A stretch of 64,000 nucleotides of DNA from an uncultured bacterium (GTDB lineage: Bacteria; Planctomycetota; UBA8742; UBA2392). A model generated the notes under the pieces. That model was not told the origin of the DNA. It did not search any database and saw nothing but the letters and a program-made list of their open reading frames with translations. The position numbers and the translations under genes were made by a program. The stretch is taken from positions 248,001-312,000 of the forward strand of contig CALLQI010000004.1 of the NCBI GenBank assembly GCA_938014885.1, written 5' to 3'. Shown piece by piece: positions 52,501 to 61,187 of the stretch. How positions within the stretch are numbered: the first letter of the stretch is position 1; every line of letters starts with the position of its first letter.

Positions 52501-54327
52501 AAATTCAATGATTCCAACAAGGCCGCGCTGGACGCGTTCGTGCGCGGGCTGCTGGCCGACATCGCCAAGGCCTTGGACGAAAACCGCTTCGACGCCGCCC
52601 AGGACGGCCTGAAGCGCGCCGACGCCATGCCGATTCCGCCCGAACTGGACACCACGCTGACGGAACTGCGCAACCGCTTCAACGCTGAGGCCGCCAAGCG
52701 GCACATTGAACTGGTGAAGTCCGGCCGCGACGCCCTGGACGCGCGCCGCTACCAGGACGCGCGCAAAGACATTGACGCGGCCATGCGCATTCCCGTATCG
52801 CCCGAGCTTGCAAAGAAAGCGACTGAGCTGGACGCGGATTACATCACCACACTGACCGCCGACGTGAACGGCCGCATCGCCGACGCCGAAGAACTGGCCG
52901 CGGAAGGCAAGTTCAAGCAAGCCCGCGAGCTGCTGCAGGCGGCGCTGGAACTGCCGCTGCCGCCGGATGATGACCTGCGCAAGCTGATCCGCCGCAAGCT
53001 GGACACGTTGGCCGAGACAGTGGAAGGCGTCTTCGGCGACCTGCTGGAAAAGGCCTACGACGCGATCAAGACCAAGATGTTCAAGAGCGCGGAAGAGTAC
53101 CTGAAAGAAGCCGAGAAGCTGAACGACCTCACGCAAGAGCAGCTGTCGCGCCTGTCAGCCGCCCAGGACGCGCTGAAGAAGGCGCTGGCCGACCACATCG
53201 AAAGCCTGTTCAAAGAGCTGGAGGATTGCGTGGCCAAGGGCCAGGAAGCGGAAGGCAAGCGCGTGCTGGCCAAGCTGGACGCCTTTGTGCTTTCCATTCC
53301 GCAACAGCAGCGCCGTAACCAGCTCGCAGCAGCCCTGACCGGCGAAACGGATACGGCCCGCATCGCGCGCCTGCCCAAGCACCTGAAAAGCATGTTCGAC
53401 AATCACTACCTGAAGGCCGAACAGCTGATCAACGTGGGCGAGCGCCTCTCCAGCGTGACGGTAACCGACGACGGCAAGTTCGCGGCAGCCGGCGCCGACA
53501 GCGGCCGCGTGTACTTCTACAACCTCAAGCGCGGCATCATGATCGGCAACAGCTCTGGCGGGCGTCGCAAGATCACGGCCCTGGCCTTCAGCCAGGACGG
53601 CACCCGCGCGGTCAGCGGCAACGACAACGGCGAAATGGTGCTGTTCGAAATCGCCGGCACCAGCGTGCAGGCCTTCGTGCTGGGCACCGTGAATGACGAC
53701 GTGATGGGCCTTTGCTTCAATCTGGATGGCAGCGAGCTTTACGTCGGCTCGCGCGACGGCGTCATCACCCGCTTCAACACCCGGAACAAGTCCAACAACG
53801 GCACCACGAAAAGCGGCATCGATACCATCAACTGCATGGCGCTCTCGCCTGACGGAAAGTGGCTGGCCGCGGCGGGTGACGAGGGCAAGGTCTGCCTGTT
53901 TGACGCCAAGGATATGCTGCTGAAAAAGACACTGTCCAACAACGGCGACGAAAACATCCAAAGCGTAGCCTTCAGCGCCAAGAGCGACATGGTGGTCGCG
54001 GGCTCAATCGAAGACAAAGTTTCGATGTGGGACGTGAACAAGCCCGGCGAGAAACCGGTCAAGAGCTACAAGGGCGTCGATGAATGGATCCGCGGCGTGG
54101 GCTTTACCGCCGACGGCAAGCGCGCCGTAATGTTTGACACGGAAAGCCGGGTCGTGATCGTCGATGCCCGCAGCGGCACCGAAATCTCTCGGGTTGAGTA
54201 CAGCAAACTCAAGGGCGAAAAAGATTTCCTGGTCGAGGCCGGCGTGGTCGGCCCTGACGGCACGGTCCTGATTGCTACCCGGGCCGGAGAATTGCTGCAC
54301 CTGTACGCCAAGCCCCCCGGACGCTAA
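49513..54327 (+). CDS. Ser/Thr kinase with helical repeats and WD40 propeller
   Basis: 1604 residues. Low-complexity start (1-140), kinase domain about 148-410 (GKGGMGEVFKG, AIKVL, HRDVKPHN, DFGLA, GTPHYMSPEQ: active), one membrane helix about 495-518 (AAAVMATLLVVGAGAAAGWY), an Asn/Gly-rich spacer (about 530-590), a helical region with at least eight ~54-residue repeats (about 792-1280, pattern ALD..DF..A...L..A..LP), and a WD40-like propeller (about 1297-1604). So the kinase is inside and repeats plus propeller outside the membrane. The start is an ATG without a strong ribosome site. Likely an envelope-sensing kinase. Confidence 0.92.
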   Translation: MSKNKPDTGEQPNPDQSPGPTRRLEKAIDDIVTEGVEGTLMSIEAHTGEHQAPPAVSDEASVTDELKKVRPGQKPRAGTEPAATMYEPTKAGAVGTGGSNMPTQFGPTGTGAPQPGTNPGGSVSGSGSGARPVAPFGGKIVVGTRVGQIEVTGVLGKGGMGEVFKGYHHALDINVAIKVLPDELSRNELVRQRFLREARLCVKLDHQNIVRVFNVDEYAGNLFLVMEMVEGTDAAHMLKNGGRFRYKRALEIGAGGAEALAYAHTQGLVHRDVKPHNILLGAKDGKIKLSDFGLARAAASSSHLTMSGQIMGTPHYMSPEQAEAKEVTDKSDVYSLGVTLYHMLTGETPFVGDTPISVAVQHIAKEILFPEIRFAPFPKELTAVLKRMVAKDPAKRCSAKQAAVWLQKLIAMAPADDIQLAPDAMQTIAPVVRESQAFEQAAQERAQRDNYAREAARTMLATMREAPASQTRSETKPTPSQSAPVIIQQEGGSGAKIAAAVMATLLVVGAGAAAGWYFLLGPGAANNAGTPIASGNSDPGQNRAGTGNTQSNPTDNTAGNTAGSGNTGGSGNNGGNGNSADNSGGNNGNQPANNGSTDPIDITPPQPVDSPIVAGRLLALGQTIASAKSLADIQAARNELKSAGLEMDQASEKQRQEYRQLEASVNRQFAYYSALDSFDRINEALKQFEAVRDTDRPAAVRHLNTALDTRASLLKLSIPPETEELVGTDRDVIVGRVTDSVDAFWGDIIAETDTLVQATTFLEAEKLLALLETLRVEAERSAALQPLRAELRTRDRHKRVRGHIDNRDFTKAAQTIKEAETEGIPTKLEAEHKAVVEAYVAALDKAYRAKLQAALDAAGKADFAEARSQYEAAKELPLNSEQVTELATLRFFLNLKEKASLADTALDKSDFNLARTHLLAIDELMKEVGDRVLPQDLTTRLAAVRNRFDKDLSVRFEGLMAAAQSDLDEKDFAGVSDNLKAAAELPLSDEQADRLEKFNDSNKAALDAFVRGLLADIAKALDENRFDAAQDGLKRADAMPIPPELDTTLTELRNRFNAEAAKRHIELVKSGRDALDARRYQDARKDIDAAMRIPVSPELAKKATELDADYITTLTADVNGRIADAEELAAEGKFKQARELLQAALELPLPPDDDLRKLIRRKLDTLAETVEGVFGDLLEKAYDAIKTKMFKSAEEYLKEAEKLNDLTQEQLSRLSAAQDALKKALADHIESLFKELEDCVAKGQEAEGKRVLAKLDAFVLSIPQQQRRNQLAAALTGETDTARIARLPKHLKSMFDNHYLKAEQLINVGERLSSVTVTDDGKFAAAGADSGRVYFYNLKRGIMIGNSSGGRRKITALAFSQDGTRAVSGNDNGEMVLFEIAGTSVQAFVLGTVNDDVMGLCFNLDGSELYVGSRDGVITRFNTRNKSNNGTTKSGIDTINCMALSPDGKWLAAAGDEGKVCLFDAKDMLLKKTLSNNGDENIQSVAFSAKSDMVVAGSIEDKVSMWDVNKPGEKPVKSYKGVDEWIRGVGFTADGKRAVMFDTESRVVIVDARSGTEISRVEYSKLKGEKDFLVEAGVVGPDGTVLIATRAGELLHLYAKPPGR

Positions 54328-54403
54328 CGCTGCCGCTATCTACCCAAGCCGCTTGTGCCCGGCGTAAACGGCGCGATAATGCCGGTCCACGGCGGGAACC
54401 CAC

Positions 54404-54769
54404 ATGGCCTACGATGAGCGTCTGATGGAACGTATGCGCGAGGCCTTGGCGCGCAAACAGGGATGGACCGAAAAAGACCTATACGGCGGCCGCGTCTGCG
54501 GCCTTTCCGGGCAGCCCTTCGTGGGAGTTGTCGACCAGGGTCTGATCGCGCTGTGCACTGAAGAAGACCTCAAAAAGCATCTGCAGCTCAAGCACTGCCA
54601 GCCGTTTGCACCCAAGGGTAAGGCACTTCCCGGCTGGGTCCTGGTCAGCATGGACGCGCTGAAAACCGCCAAGCAGCTCTCACGCTGGGTAGAGGCCGGA
54701 TACGCCCGCGCTGTCGAACTCAAGGCAGAGCCCAAGTCCAACGGCAAAACTGCCAAGCCCCGCAAGTAA
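54404..54769 (+). CDS. TfoX N-terminal-domain protein
   Basis: 121 residues. Starts MAYDERLMERMREALARK and has the FxGGxxF-equivalent segment (LYGGRVCGLSGQPFVGVVDQGLIALCT), PKGKALPGWVLVSMDAL and the SRWVEAGYARAVEL end typical of stand-alone TfoX N-terminal (Sxy-like) domains. The tail is basic. Role in this form is unknown; in other bacteria TfoX regulates competence. GGGAACC precedes the ATG. Confidence 0.83.
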   Translation: MAYDERLMERMREALARKQGWTEKDLYGGRVCGLSGQPFVGVVDQGLIALCTEEDLKKHLQLKHCQPFAPKGKALPGWVLVSMDALKTAKQLSRWVEAGYARAVELKAEPKSNGKTAKPRK

Positions 54770-54843
54770 CCTGGAGGATAGCCGCACGGAACTGAGACCG
54801 GCGTTCCCACCGCCACCGTGTTGCGGCCGTCCCGACTGCGTTC

Positions 54844-55836
54844 TTACGCTTCTACGGTCAGGCCCTTGGTTGCGATGGCGGGTGTCATCGCGGTGGCGAT
54901 CATGCCGTGGCGGTTGTAGGCCTCTGACATCGCGTCGGCGATTTTCGACATGTCGCCGGTGCCGAGCGCGATCATGCTGCCGCCGGCGCCGCTGATGGTC
55001 ACGCCGTAGGCCCCGGCCTCAATGCCCGATTGCACGATGTCTTCATAGCCGGCGATCATGGCCTTGCGGTGCGGCACATGCAGGCGGTCTTCAAAGCCTG
55101 CCTTGATCGCCTCCGGGTTGCCTGATTTCAGGCCGTACAGCAGCGTCAGCAGGGCGCGCTGGTTGCTTACGGCATCGGTACGCTTCAGGCTTTCCGGCAG
55201 CCAGATGCGGGTTGCGCCGGTGCTTTCCTTCAGTGTTTCGCGCGGCACCACAATCGCCACCCTCAGCGACTCGTGCATCTTCAGCGGGGCCGGGCGCGTA
55301 TCGCTGCCGATCAGCAGCGCCGCCTGCAGCCCGCCAAATGTTGCGGCCGCCGCATTGTCGGCGTGGCCTTCAATCTCAATCGCGCTCTGGAAAATGCTGT
55401 CGTTGTCTACCTTGCCGCGCAGCCACAACTGCGCCAGCGCCGCACCGGCCACGATGGCGGCCGCGCTGCTGCCGAGGCCCTGGGCCACGGGAATGTCGGA
55501 GTCTACGCGACAGTCCAGCCTTTCGGGCAGGTGATACTCGGGCCCGGCAGCCAGGATTGCCTTGACGAATGCCTGCGCGAACAGGTTGGGTTCGGACTTG
55601 TGCGCCTCGGCAAACGGGGCAAGCGTGCCCTTGTAGCGCGCGTTGGGCTGGACGGCCTTTTGCCACCAGTCCAGCGGGCCATCGAAGTCGTGCAGTTTGA
55701 CCTTGCTGCTTGACCACTCAACCTGCGCGTTCAGGCGCAGCTCAAGGGCCAGCGCCAGGCAGTCAAACCCCGGCCCCAGGTTTGCGCTCGAGGCTGGTAC
55801 CGAAATACGCGCTTTGTTCACGTTCGACGATGTCAC
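54844..55836 (-). CDS. thrB: Homoserine kinase
   Basis: 330 residues of the GHMP kinase fold; phosphorylates homoserine on the way to threonine. VPASSANLGPGFDCLALAL at the N-terminus, DIPVAQGLGSSAAAIVAG (ATP-binding motif 2), GGLQAALL and the third motif GVTISGAGGSMIAL are complete. The start codon is GTG, at 55836 or perhaps 55821, so the gene begins inside the last 60-74 bases of hom. The two are clearly coupled. Confidence 0.94.
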   Translation of the reverse strand: MTSSNVNKARISVPASSANLGPGFDCLALALELRLNAQVEWSSSKVKLHDFDGPLDWWQKAVQPNARYKGTLAPFAEAHKSEPNLFAQAFVKAILAAGPEYHLPERLDCRVDSDIPVAQGLGSSAAAIVAGAALAQLWLRGKVDNDSIFQSAIEIEGHADNAAAATFGGLQAALLIGSDTRPAPLKMHESLRVAIVVPRETLKESTGATRIWLPESLKRTDAVSNQRALLTLLYGLKSGNPEAIKAGFEDRLHVPHRKAMIAGYEDIVQSGIEAGAYGVTISGAGGSMIALGTGDMSKIADAMSEAYNRHGMIATAMTPAIATKGLTVEA

Positions 55837-57121
55837 GGTAGTTGTCCTTGTCGAGTCGCAGCAGTGCAGGCGGTGCCTGTACGCCGGAAATCTTCTGCAG
55901 TTCGGGCAGCAGCGACAGGATACGACTTTCCGGCATGATGTCCGTAATCACGCCAAGGTAATTGACGCCGCCGACAACTACCTGTGCACGATTCAGTGCG
56001 TTCAGCCCAAGCTTGCCTGCCTTCTCCAGCACCCGCCATGACTCGACGGGCGGCACCTGGACCCGCAAAAACCAGCAGCTGTCCGCGGCCGCGCCGCCGA
56101 CGTGCAGCGCGTCCGAGCCCGCGCGTTTCATGCCGGGCAGCGCGCTGTACTGAGGGTCCCGGGCGATCTTCAGCAGGTCGTTCAGCACGGCGCTGGCGGT
56201 GGGCAACTGGCCCGCGCCCTTGCCCAGGAAGCTGAGTTCGCGGAATGACGGGCCCTCAAGGATCACCGCGTTGAACTCGCTGTCCACGTCGCCCAGCAAC
56301 TCGCCGCGATAGGCCAGCGCCGGCTGCACGCTGATTGCAAGGTTGTCGCCGTGCCGGCGTGCGCTCGCGACCAGTTTGATCCGGTGGCCGAGTTCGTTGG
56401 CTAGCGCGATGTCGGCCTGCGTCACGCGCGAAATGCCGGTGACAGGAAACTGCGTCGGCGGCGCGTATACGCCAAACGCCTTCAGCGCCAGCAGGCACAG
56501 CTTTTCGGCGGCGTCCCAGCCGTCTACGTCAAGGCTGGGGTCGGCCTCGGTGTAGCCCTTGGAGGCCGCGTCGGCCAGGGCCTCGGCATACTCGCAGCCC
56601 GCGCGCTCCATGAACGTGAGGATGTAATTGGTCGTGCCGTTGATGACGCCCTTGATGACGCTGATTTCTTCCAGCGCCAGGCTGCGGTCCAGTGCTTCAA
56701 TAATCGGGATGTGCGCCGCCACCGCGCTTTCAAACGCAATGCCCGCCTTGCCCGCCGCCGAGGCCTCGAGATAGCGCGGCAGGCTGCGCGCCAGCGCCGA
56801 CTTGTTGGCCGTGACCAGCGGAATGCCGCGAGACAGCGCGGCACAGCCGGCCTCAACGGCGATGGTGTTGCCGCCCATGACTTCGATCAGGATGTCGATG
56901 TCGGGGTCTGTGGCCACAGCCATCGGCTCATTGGTGATACGCGCGTTGCCCGCATGCTCGCGGGCTTTGGCTGTGTCGCGCACGGCGATGTGGCCGACCT
57001 GGACTTCGAAGCCGTTGGCGCGCAGGTCAGGCGTATGCTTGGCCAACAGGCGCAGCACACCCTGCCCGACCACGCCGCAGCCAAGCATGCCGACGCGCAG
57101 GGTTTTTGGCGGGTTGCTCAC
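55763..57121 (-). CDS. hom: Homoserine dehydrogenase
   Basis: 452 residues; reduces aspartate semialdehyde to homoserine. NAD(P) motif GMLGCGVVGQGV at the start, VTANKSALA, KGVINGTTNYILTFMERAG (abridged catalytic region) and GYTEADPSLDVDGWDAAEKL. The C-terminal ~80 residues have the pattern of an ACT domain (VGGVNYLGVITDIM at its end), the usual site for threonine feedback. The GTG start has AGGA six bases upstream. It follows the MoaD/ThiS-like gene and overlaps thrB. Confidence 0.95.
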   Translation of the reverse strand: MSNPPKTLRVGMLGCGVVGQGVLRLLAKHTPDLRANGFEVQVGHIAVRDTAKAREHAGNARITNEPMAVATDPDIDILIEVMGGNTIAVEAGCAALSRGIPLVTANKSALARSLPRYLEASAAGKAGIAFESAVAAHIPIIEALDRSLALEEISVIKGVINGTTNYILTFMERAGCEYAEALADAASKGYTEADPSLDVDGWDAAEKLCLLALKAFGVYAPPTQFPVTGISRVTQADIALANELGHRIKLVASARRHGDNLAISVQPALAYRGELLGDVDSEFNAVILEGPSFRELSFLGKGAGQLPTASAVLNDLLKIARDPQYSALPGMKRAGSDALHVGGAAADSCWFLRVQVPPVESWRVLEKAGKLGLNALNRAQVVVGGVNYLGVITDIMPESRILSLLPELQKISGVQAPPALLRLDKDNYRDIVEREQSAYFGTSLERKPGAGV

Positions 57122-57139
57122 GTTGCGTCCTGTCAGGCC

Positions 57140-57421
57140 TCAGGCCTTGCCGCCGGCGATGGCCGGTACGATCGACAGCGCGTCGCCCGCCTTGACCGGG
57201 GTGTCAAGGTTTTGCAGGAAGCGAATGTCTTCGTCGTTCAGGAACACGTTGACGAAGCGCCGCACGTTGCCTTGCTCGTCACAGATGCGCGCCTTGATAC
57301 CCGCGTGCTTGGTTTCCAGCGCGTCCAAGGCCTCACGCACGTTGGAGGCCGCCACGTTGACCTCAGCGGCGTTGCCGGTCAGGTTGCGCAAAGGGGTAGG
57401 AATGCGAATCAGAGTCGCCAT
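57140..57421 (-). CDS. MoaD/ThiS-like sulfur-carrier protein, C-terminal ...GGKA
   Basis: 93 residues with a beta-grasp fold: ATLIRIPTPLRNLTG, NVREALDALETKHAGI, RRFVNVFLNDEDIRFLQNLD and the end SIVPAIAGG followed by Lys-Ala. Members of this family carry a C-terminal GG thiocarboxylate for sulfur transfer, for example to cysteine (CysO). Here two residues follow the Gly pair, as in proteins that must first be trimmed by a JAMM protease. It is 18 bases upstream of hom, so probably acts in a pathway starting from homoserine. Good ribosome site GGAG eight bases before the ATG. Confidence 0.88.
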   Translation of the reverse strand: MATLIRIPTPLRNLTGNAAEVNVAASNVREALDALETKHAGIKARICDEQGNVRRFVNVFLNDEDIRFLQNLDTPVKAGDALSIVPAIAGGKA

Positions 57422-57537
57422 CACAAACTCCAGAAAGTCGATTGCCCGTGGCGCGGAAGAATAGCAACCAGGCAACCCATGCCCAGTAACCGGTGAGCAG
57501 CGGCAAAAGACCAGGTCGCCCCGGCAAAACACGGCAC

Positions 57538-59100
57538 CTATCGCGGAGGGATGTGGATTTCGCGCACGATAGTGTCGTCGATCAGCGCCAGCCGTTCGCC
57601 ATCCCAGTAGCTGCGCTGGAAGCGGATTCGCACGCGCTGCACCGGGGTTTCGAAGTCATAGCGCGGTTCGCCGCTGCGCGCCTGCATGTGGTTGGGTGCC
57701 ACAAGGACCTTGAACCACTTGTAGCGGCCCTGCGCCTCGGAGACGTTGCCGAACCAGGTGACCAGGAACTTGTCCAGGTCAGCGGCCCGTTTCTCGTTGT
57801 AATGCACTTGACCGCGCTGCGCGATCACTTCACGCACCTCGGCCTCTGATCGTGTGGCGTTCACTGTGGCCGCAAGGTCGTACTCATGAATCGTGCCCCA
57901 GATGCGGCACACCACTTTCTCGCGATTCACGTAGTGGAACTCGCCCTGCTCAAACGTGATGTCGCAGGGCGACATATCGGATTGCTCTACCCGGTACCAC
58001 TTTTGGTCCGGGGTCTGCACTTCAAAGAAATATTGCTCTGACACGGAACAATCCATCCAGCCCAGGTAGCGCGGGGTGTGATACAGCGGATAGGCCGCAA
58101 TCAGCAGTGCCATGGCGGCAACCCGGCGCCAGTCGCGGCGCGGTCGGCTGCGCCCGACTGCCCACAGCAGGGCGGCGTCGAGCGCGATCCACTTCCAGAA
58201 GAAGATGCCGGTCATCGAAAAGATGCCCAGGTGCAGCATGATCTGCGCCGTCAACGCGATCATCGCCCCGCGCCGGAACAGCGACATCGGGATGCACACG
58301 ATCTCGACGAAGAACGTAAACGCGCCAATCAGCGGCGCGATCAACAGCGTCATGCGGATGATGCTTTCGACCGTAGAGGGCTCAAACCAAAAGAACCAGC
58401 CGTGGTGGCTGCTGGTGGCCGGGAACATGTGCATCGGGTTGGAAGTCCACCACTCCAGCGGCCGGAAATCGCCACCCACAGTCATCTTGGCAATGCCCGG
58501 CGCAAGATAATTGACCGCCTGCACCGCCAGCAGAAACCACAGCAGCGTGCGCGCGCGCATCGGCAGCCACAGCCGCAGCGCCAGCCATGCCACCAGAATC
58601 ACCTGCATGTCAAACAGCGGGAAGCGATCCGTGATCTCAAGCTGCCCGGCCGAAATGCGCTGCTGCGCCTGGAAGAACAGCAGGCCTATCAGCAGCGGCA
58701 CCACAAAGGCCGGCGTCTTGATTGACAGCAGGAACAAAACCAGCAGCAGGATGCGATCCAGCCAATAGGGCTGCCCGGTATAGTAGTTCACGCCCAGCGC
58801 GCCGACGCTCCAGGTAATCCAAAGGATCGACACGATAAAAAACGGCCGCAGCCAGCGGCCCCCGGTGCGCTTCCAGCGGACGCGCCGGTCAAACACCAGC
58901 AGCAGCACGAACAGAATCAGCAGCGCCCACACGGGCGAAAACGAAAACACGCCATCGAGCGCAAACGAGTCCATGAACGCCGACTCGCGGGCGCGCAGCA
59001 TGCGGTGAAACAGCGGGTGCAGCAGCGCGAACATGGCCGCCAACGCCCCGAACTGGAACAGCCACGATCTCCGCATGAAGCGCGCCGGGCGCGACTTCAT
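57538..59100 (-). CDS. Polytopic membrane protein, HTTM/vitamin K carboxylase-like
   Basis: About 520 residues. Residues 1-370 hold about ten hydrophobic helices (LFQFGALAAMFALLHPLF, VWALLILFVLLLVFD, LLWFLLAVQAVNYLAPG, LLIAPLIGAFTFFVEIVCIP, IMLHLGIFSMTGIFFWKW); the loop GGDFRPLEWWTSNP and the layout resemble HTTM-domain proteins related to gamma-carboxylase. The last ~150 residues are soluble (YRVEQSDMSPCDITF). Catalytic role unproven. The start is uncertain: the ATG at 59100 is used, an in-frame GTG at 59163 adds LLFPPRARRAYLSW. Confidence 0.75.
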   Translation of the reverse strand: MKSRPARFMRRSWLFQFGALAAMFALLHPLFHRMLRARESAFMDSFALDGVFSFSPVWALLILFVLLLVFDRRVRWKRTGGRWLRPFFIVSILWITWSVGALGVNYYTGQPYWLDRILLLVLFLLSIKTPAFVVPLLIGLLFFQAQQRISAGQLEITDRFPLFDMQVILVAWLALRLWLPMRARTLLWFLLAVQAVNYLAPGIAKMTVGGDFRPLEWWTSNPMHMFPATSSHHGWFFWFEPSTVESIIRMTLLIAPLIGAFTFFVEIVCIPMSLFRRGAMIALTAQIMLHLGIFSMTGIFFWKWIALDAALLWAVGRSRPRRDWRRVAAMALLIAAYPLYHTPRYLGWMDCSVSEQYFFEVQTPDQKWYRVEQSDMSPCDITFEQGEFHYVNREKVVCRIWGTIHEYDLAATVNATRSEAEVREVIAQRGQVHYNEKRAADLDKFLVTWFGNVSEAQGRYKWFKVLVAPNHMQARSGEPRYDFETPVQRVRIRFQRSYWDGERLALIDDTIVREIHIPPR

Positions 59101-59243
59101 CCACGAAAGGTATGCGCGTCGGGCGCGGGGTGGAAACAGCAGGTTGGTCAAAGCTGCGGCCACAGAGGTTCCGAAGCGGGATAGTGTGACTGGGTCGTCG
59201 TGACTATTCCGAAACCCGGGTCGCGATGCAAGGCGCCCGGCGT

Positions 59244-61109
59244 TCACGCCACGGGGTTCGTGGCGTTGTCCTTGCGCCAAAGGCCTAGCACCAGCAGCAG
59301 CCACAGTGTCTGCGAGTTGGCCTCGTTGGCCTGCGGCGACTCAATCCAGCTCTCGACCAGCTTCATGTCAAACCACTCGTGCAGCCCCGACGCCCGGTCC
59401 AGTACCACCTCGCGCAGGAAGGTAAAGCCCGGCGCGCCATGACGGAACCAGCGGCTGCCCGGGCCGCCAAAGCCCTTCTTGCGGCGGTTGACGAACATGT
59501 CGTCAAACTTGCGCAGCAACGAAAGCTTGGGCAGGAACTTCATTGCAAAGTCATGGCCGCGCGGCCGGTAACGCATGCCATCAGGCAGCGCCGCGGCCAG
59601 CTTCATCACTTCCAAGTCCAACAACGGGGTGCGGATCTCAAGGCCATGGAACATGCTGGCGATGTCCGACTTCACCAGGATCGCGCCCGGCAGGTAAGTG
59701 TGCATGTCCATGTGCTGTCCGTAGCGCACGGCGCTTTGCGGGCCGCTTGCATGGGCAAGCGCGAACGCGGGGTTTGCGCGATCCAGCAGACCGTGGTGGC
59801 CGCGCAGCCACAGTGCTTTACGCGCGGGCCGATCGACGGTGCCGACCAGCTTCTCCCACTCAGGCAGGCGGTTGCTGCGCATGCCGATACGTGCCGCCAG
59901 CGCCCAGCCCACGGACCACAATGCTTCCGCGCGCGGGCGGCACGCCAGCTCGCGCAGGCGGCCCTTTAAGTCGGGTTTGCGCATCCAGCGCTTGTAGGCT
60001 CGGTAGCCGCCAAACAGCTCGTCGCCACCGTCGCCGGACAGCACCACGGGCACCTGCCCGCGCGCGAAGCTGGAAAGCTTCCACGTCGGCACGCACGAGA
60101 TGTCGCCAAAAGGCTCGCCGTAATGTCGCACCAGCAGCGGCAGGCCGGACCAGAAGTCTTCGGCCATGGTGGTGACCTGCAGGTCCAGCCCGCATTGCTC
60201 GGCGGCGCGGGTGGCGTATTTTACCTCGCTGTAGCCTTCCATTTCAAAGTCGAGCGTGAATGCCTTCAGCCGATCCGCCGACAACCCGGCGGCCGCACAG
60301 GCAACGAGGGTGCTGTCTACGCCGCCGGACAGCAGCACGCCCAGCGGCACGTCGGCGATCAGGTGCGCGCGGACGCTGTCTCGCAGCGTGCTTTCGAAAC
60401 GCTCAAGCCACTGGTCGTCGTTCAGGCCCTCCAGCGGCTCAAATGAGGGCTGCCAGTACGCGACGGGAGTGCCCAAGTTGCCATCCAGATCGCCGCTGAT
60501 GCTGTGGCCGGGAGGCAGCTTGCGGATCGGGCGATAGATGCTGTCCGGCCCGGGGATGTACAGATAGCGCAGGAACCACTCGATAGCCTCAAGACTGCAG
60601 GCGTCGTCCGGCTGCTTCAGGGCCTGCAACTCGGAGGCAAACGAGATCGCGCCGCCATCGTGGCGGTAACACAGCGGTTTGATGCCGAAGGGGTCGCGCG
60701 CCATCAGCCACTTGCGCTGGGCCAGGTCCACGACGCAGAACGCGAACATCCCGCGCAGTCGCGGCAGCAAGCCCGCCCCCCACTGCCGCCACCCGTAAAG
60801 CAGCACTTCCGTGTCGCTGCTGGTGCGAAACGTGTGGCCGTGGCCCTCCAGCTCAGCGCGCAGTTCGCGGTAGTTGTAGATTTCGCCGTTGAAAGTGATC
60901 CAGACCTGCGCGTCGGCGGTACTCATCGGCTGCGCGCCGCCCGCGAGGTCAATGATCGAAAGCCGCCGGTGGCCAAGCCCGACCGTGCCCTGCACGAACT
61001 TGCCTTCGCCGTCGGGGCCGCGGTGTGCGATGGCGTCGCACATGCGCTGGATCAGCGCCGCGTCAACGGGCGCGCCGTCTGTACGGATCTGTCCGACGAT
61101 GCCGCACAT
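59244..61109 (-). CDS. asnB: Asparagine synthetase (glutamine-hydrolysing), AsnB type
   Basis: 621 residues. Class II glutamine amidotransferase domain starting MCGIVG with nucleophile Cys2, then RGPDGEG, GHRRLSIIDL, FNGEIYNYREL; the synthetase domain has the ATP-pyrophosphatase loop LLSGGVDSTLV and SGDGGDELFGGY. It can make Asn from Asp; proteins of this kind beside glycosyltransferases often amidate sugars or polysaccharide precursors instead. Neighbours (a glycosyltransferase and a FkbM methyltransferase) favour that reading. ATG at 61109. Confidence 0.94.
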   Translation of the reverse strand: MCGIVGQIRTDGAPVDAALIQRMCDAIAHRGPDGEGKFVQGTVGLGHRRLSIIDLAGGAQPMSTADAQVWITFNGEIYNYRELRAELEGHGHTFRTSSDTEVLLYGWRQWGAGLLPRLRGMFAFCVVDLAQRKWLMARDPFGIKPLCYRHDGGAISFASELQALKQPDDACSLEAIEWFLRYLYIPGPDSIYRPIRKLPPGHSISGDLDGNLGTPVAYWQPSFEPLEGLNDDQWLERFESTLRDSVRAHLIADVPLGVLLSGGVDSTLVACAAAGLSADRLKAFTLDFEMEGYSEVKYATRAAEQCGLDLQVTTMAEDFWSGLPLLVRHYGEPFGDISCVPTWKLSSFARGQVPVVLSGDGGDELFGGYRAYKRWMRKPDLKGRLRELACRPRAEALWSVGWALAARIGMRSNRLPEWEKLVGTVDRPARKALWLRGHHGLLDRANPAFALAHASGPQSAVRYGQHMDMHTYLPGAILVKSDIASMFHGLEIRTPLLDLEVMKLAAALPDGMRYRPRGHDFAMKFLPKLSLLRKFDDMFVNRRKKGFGGPGSRWFRHGAPGFTFLREVVLDRASGLHEWFDMKLVESWIESPQANEANSQTLWLLLVLGLWRKDNATNPVA

Positions 61110-61187
61110 GCATGCTCCGGGCGCGTGATTCCTGAAAGGCGGGTGGTGAAGTATAGCCCGCGTGGCCGGACCGTAAAGAAAGCCGGA

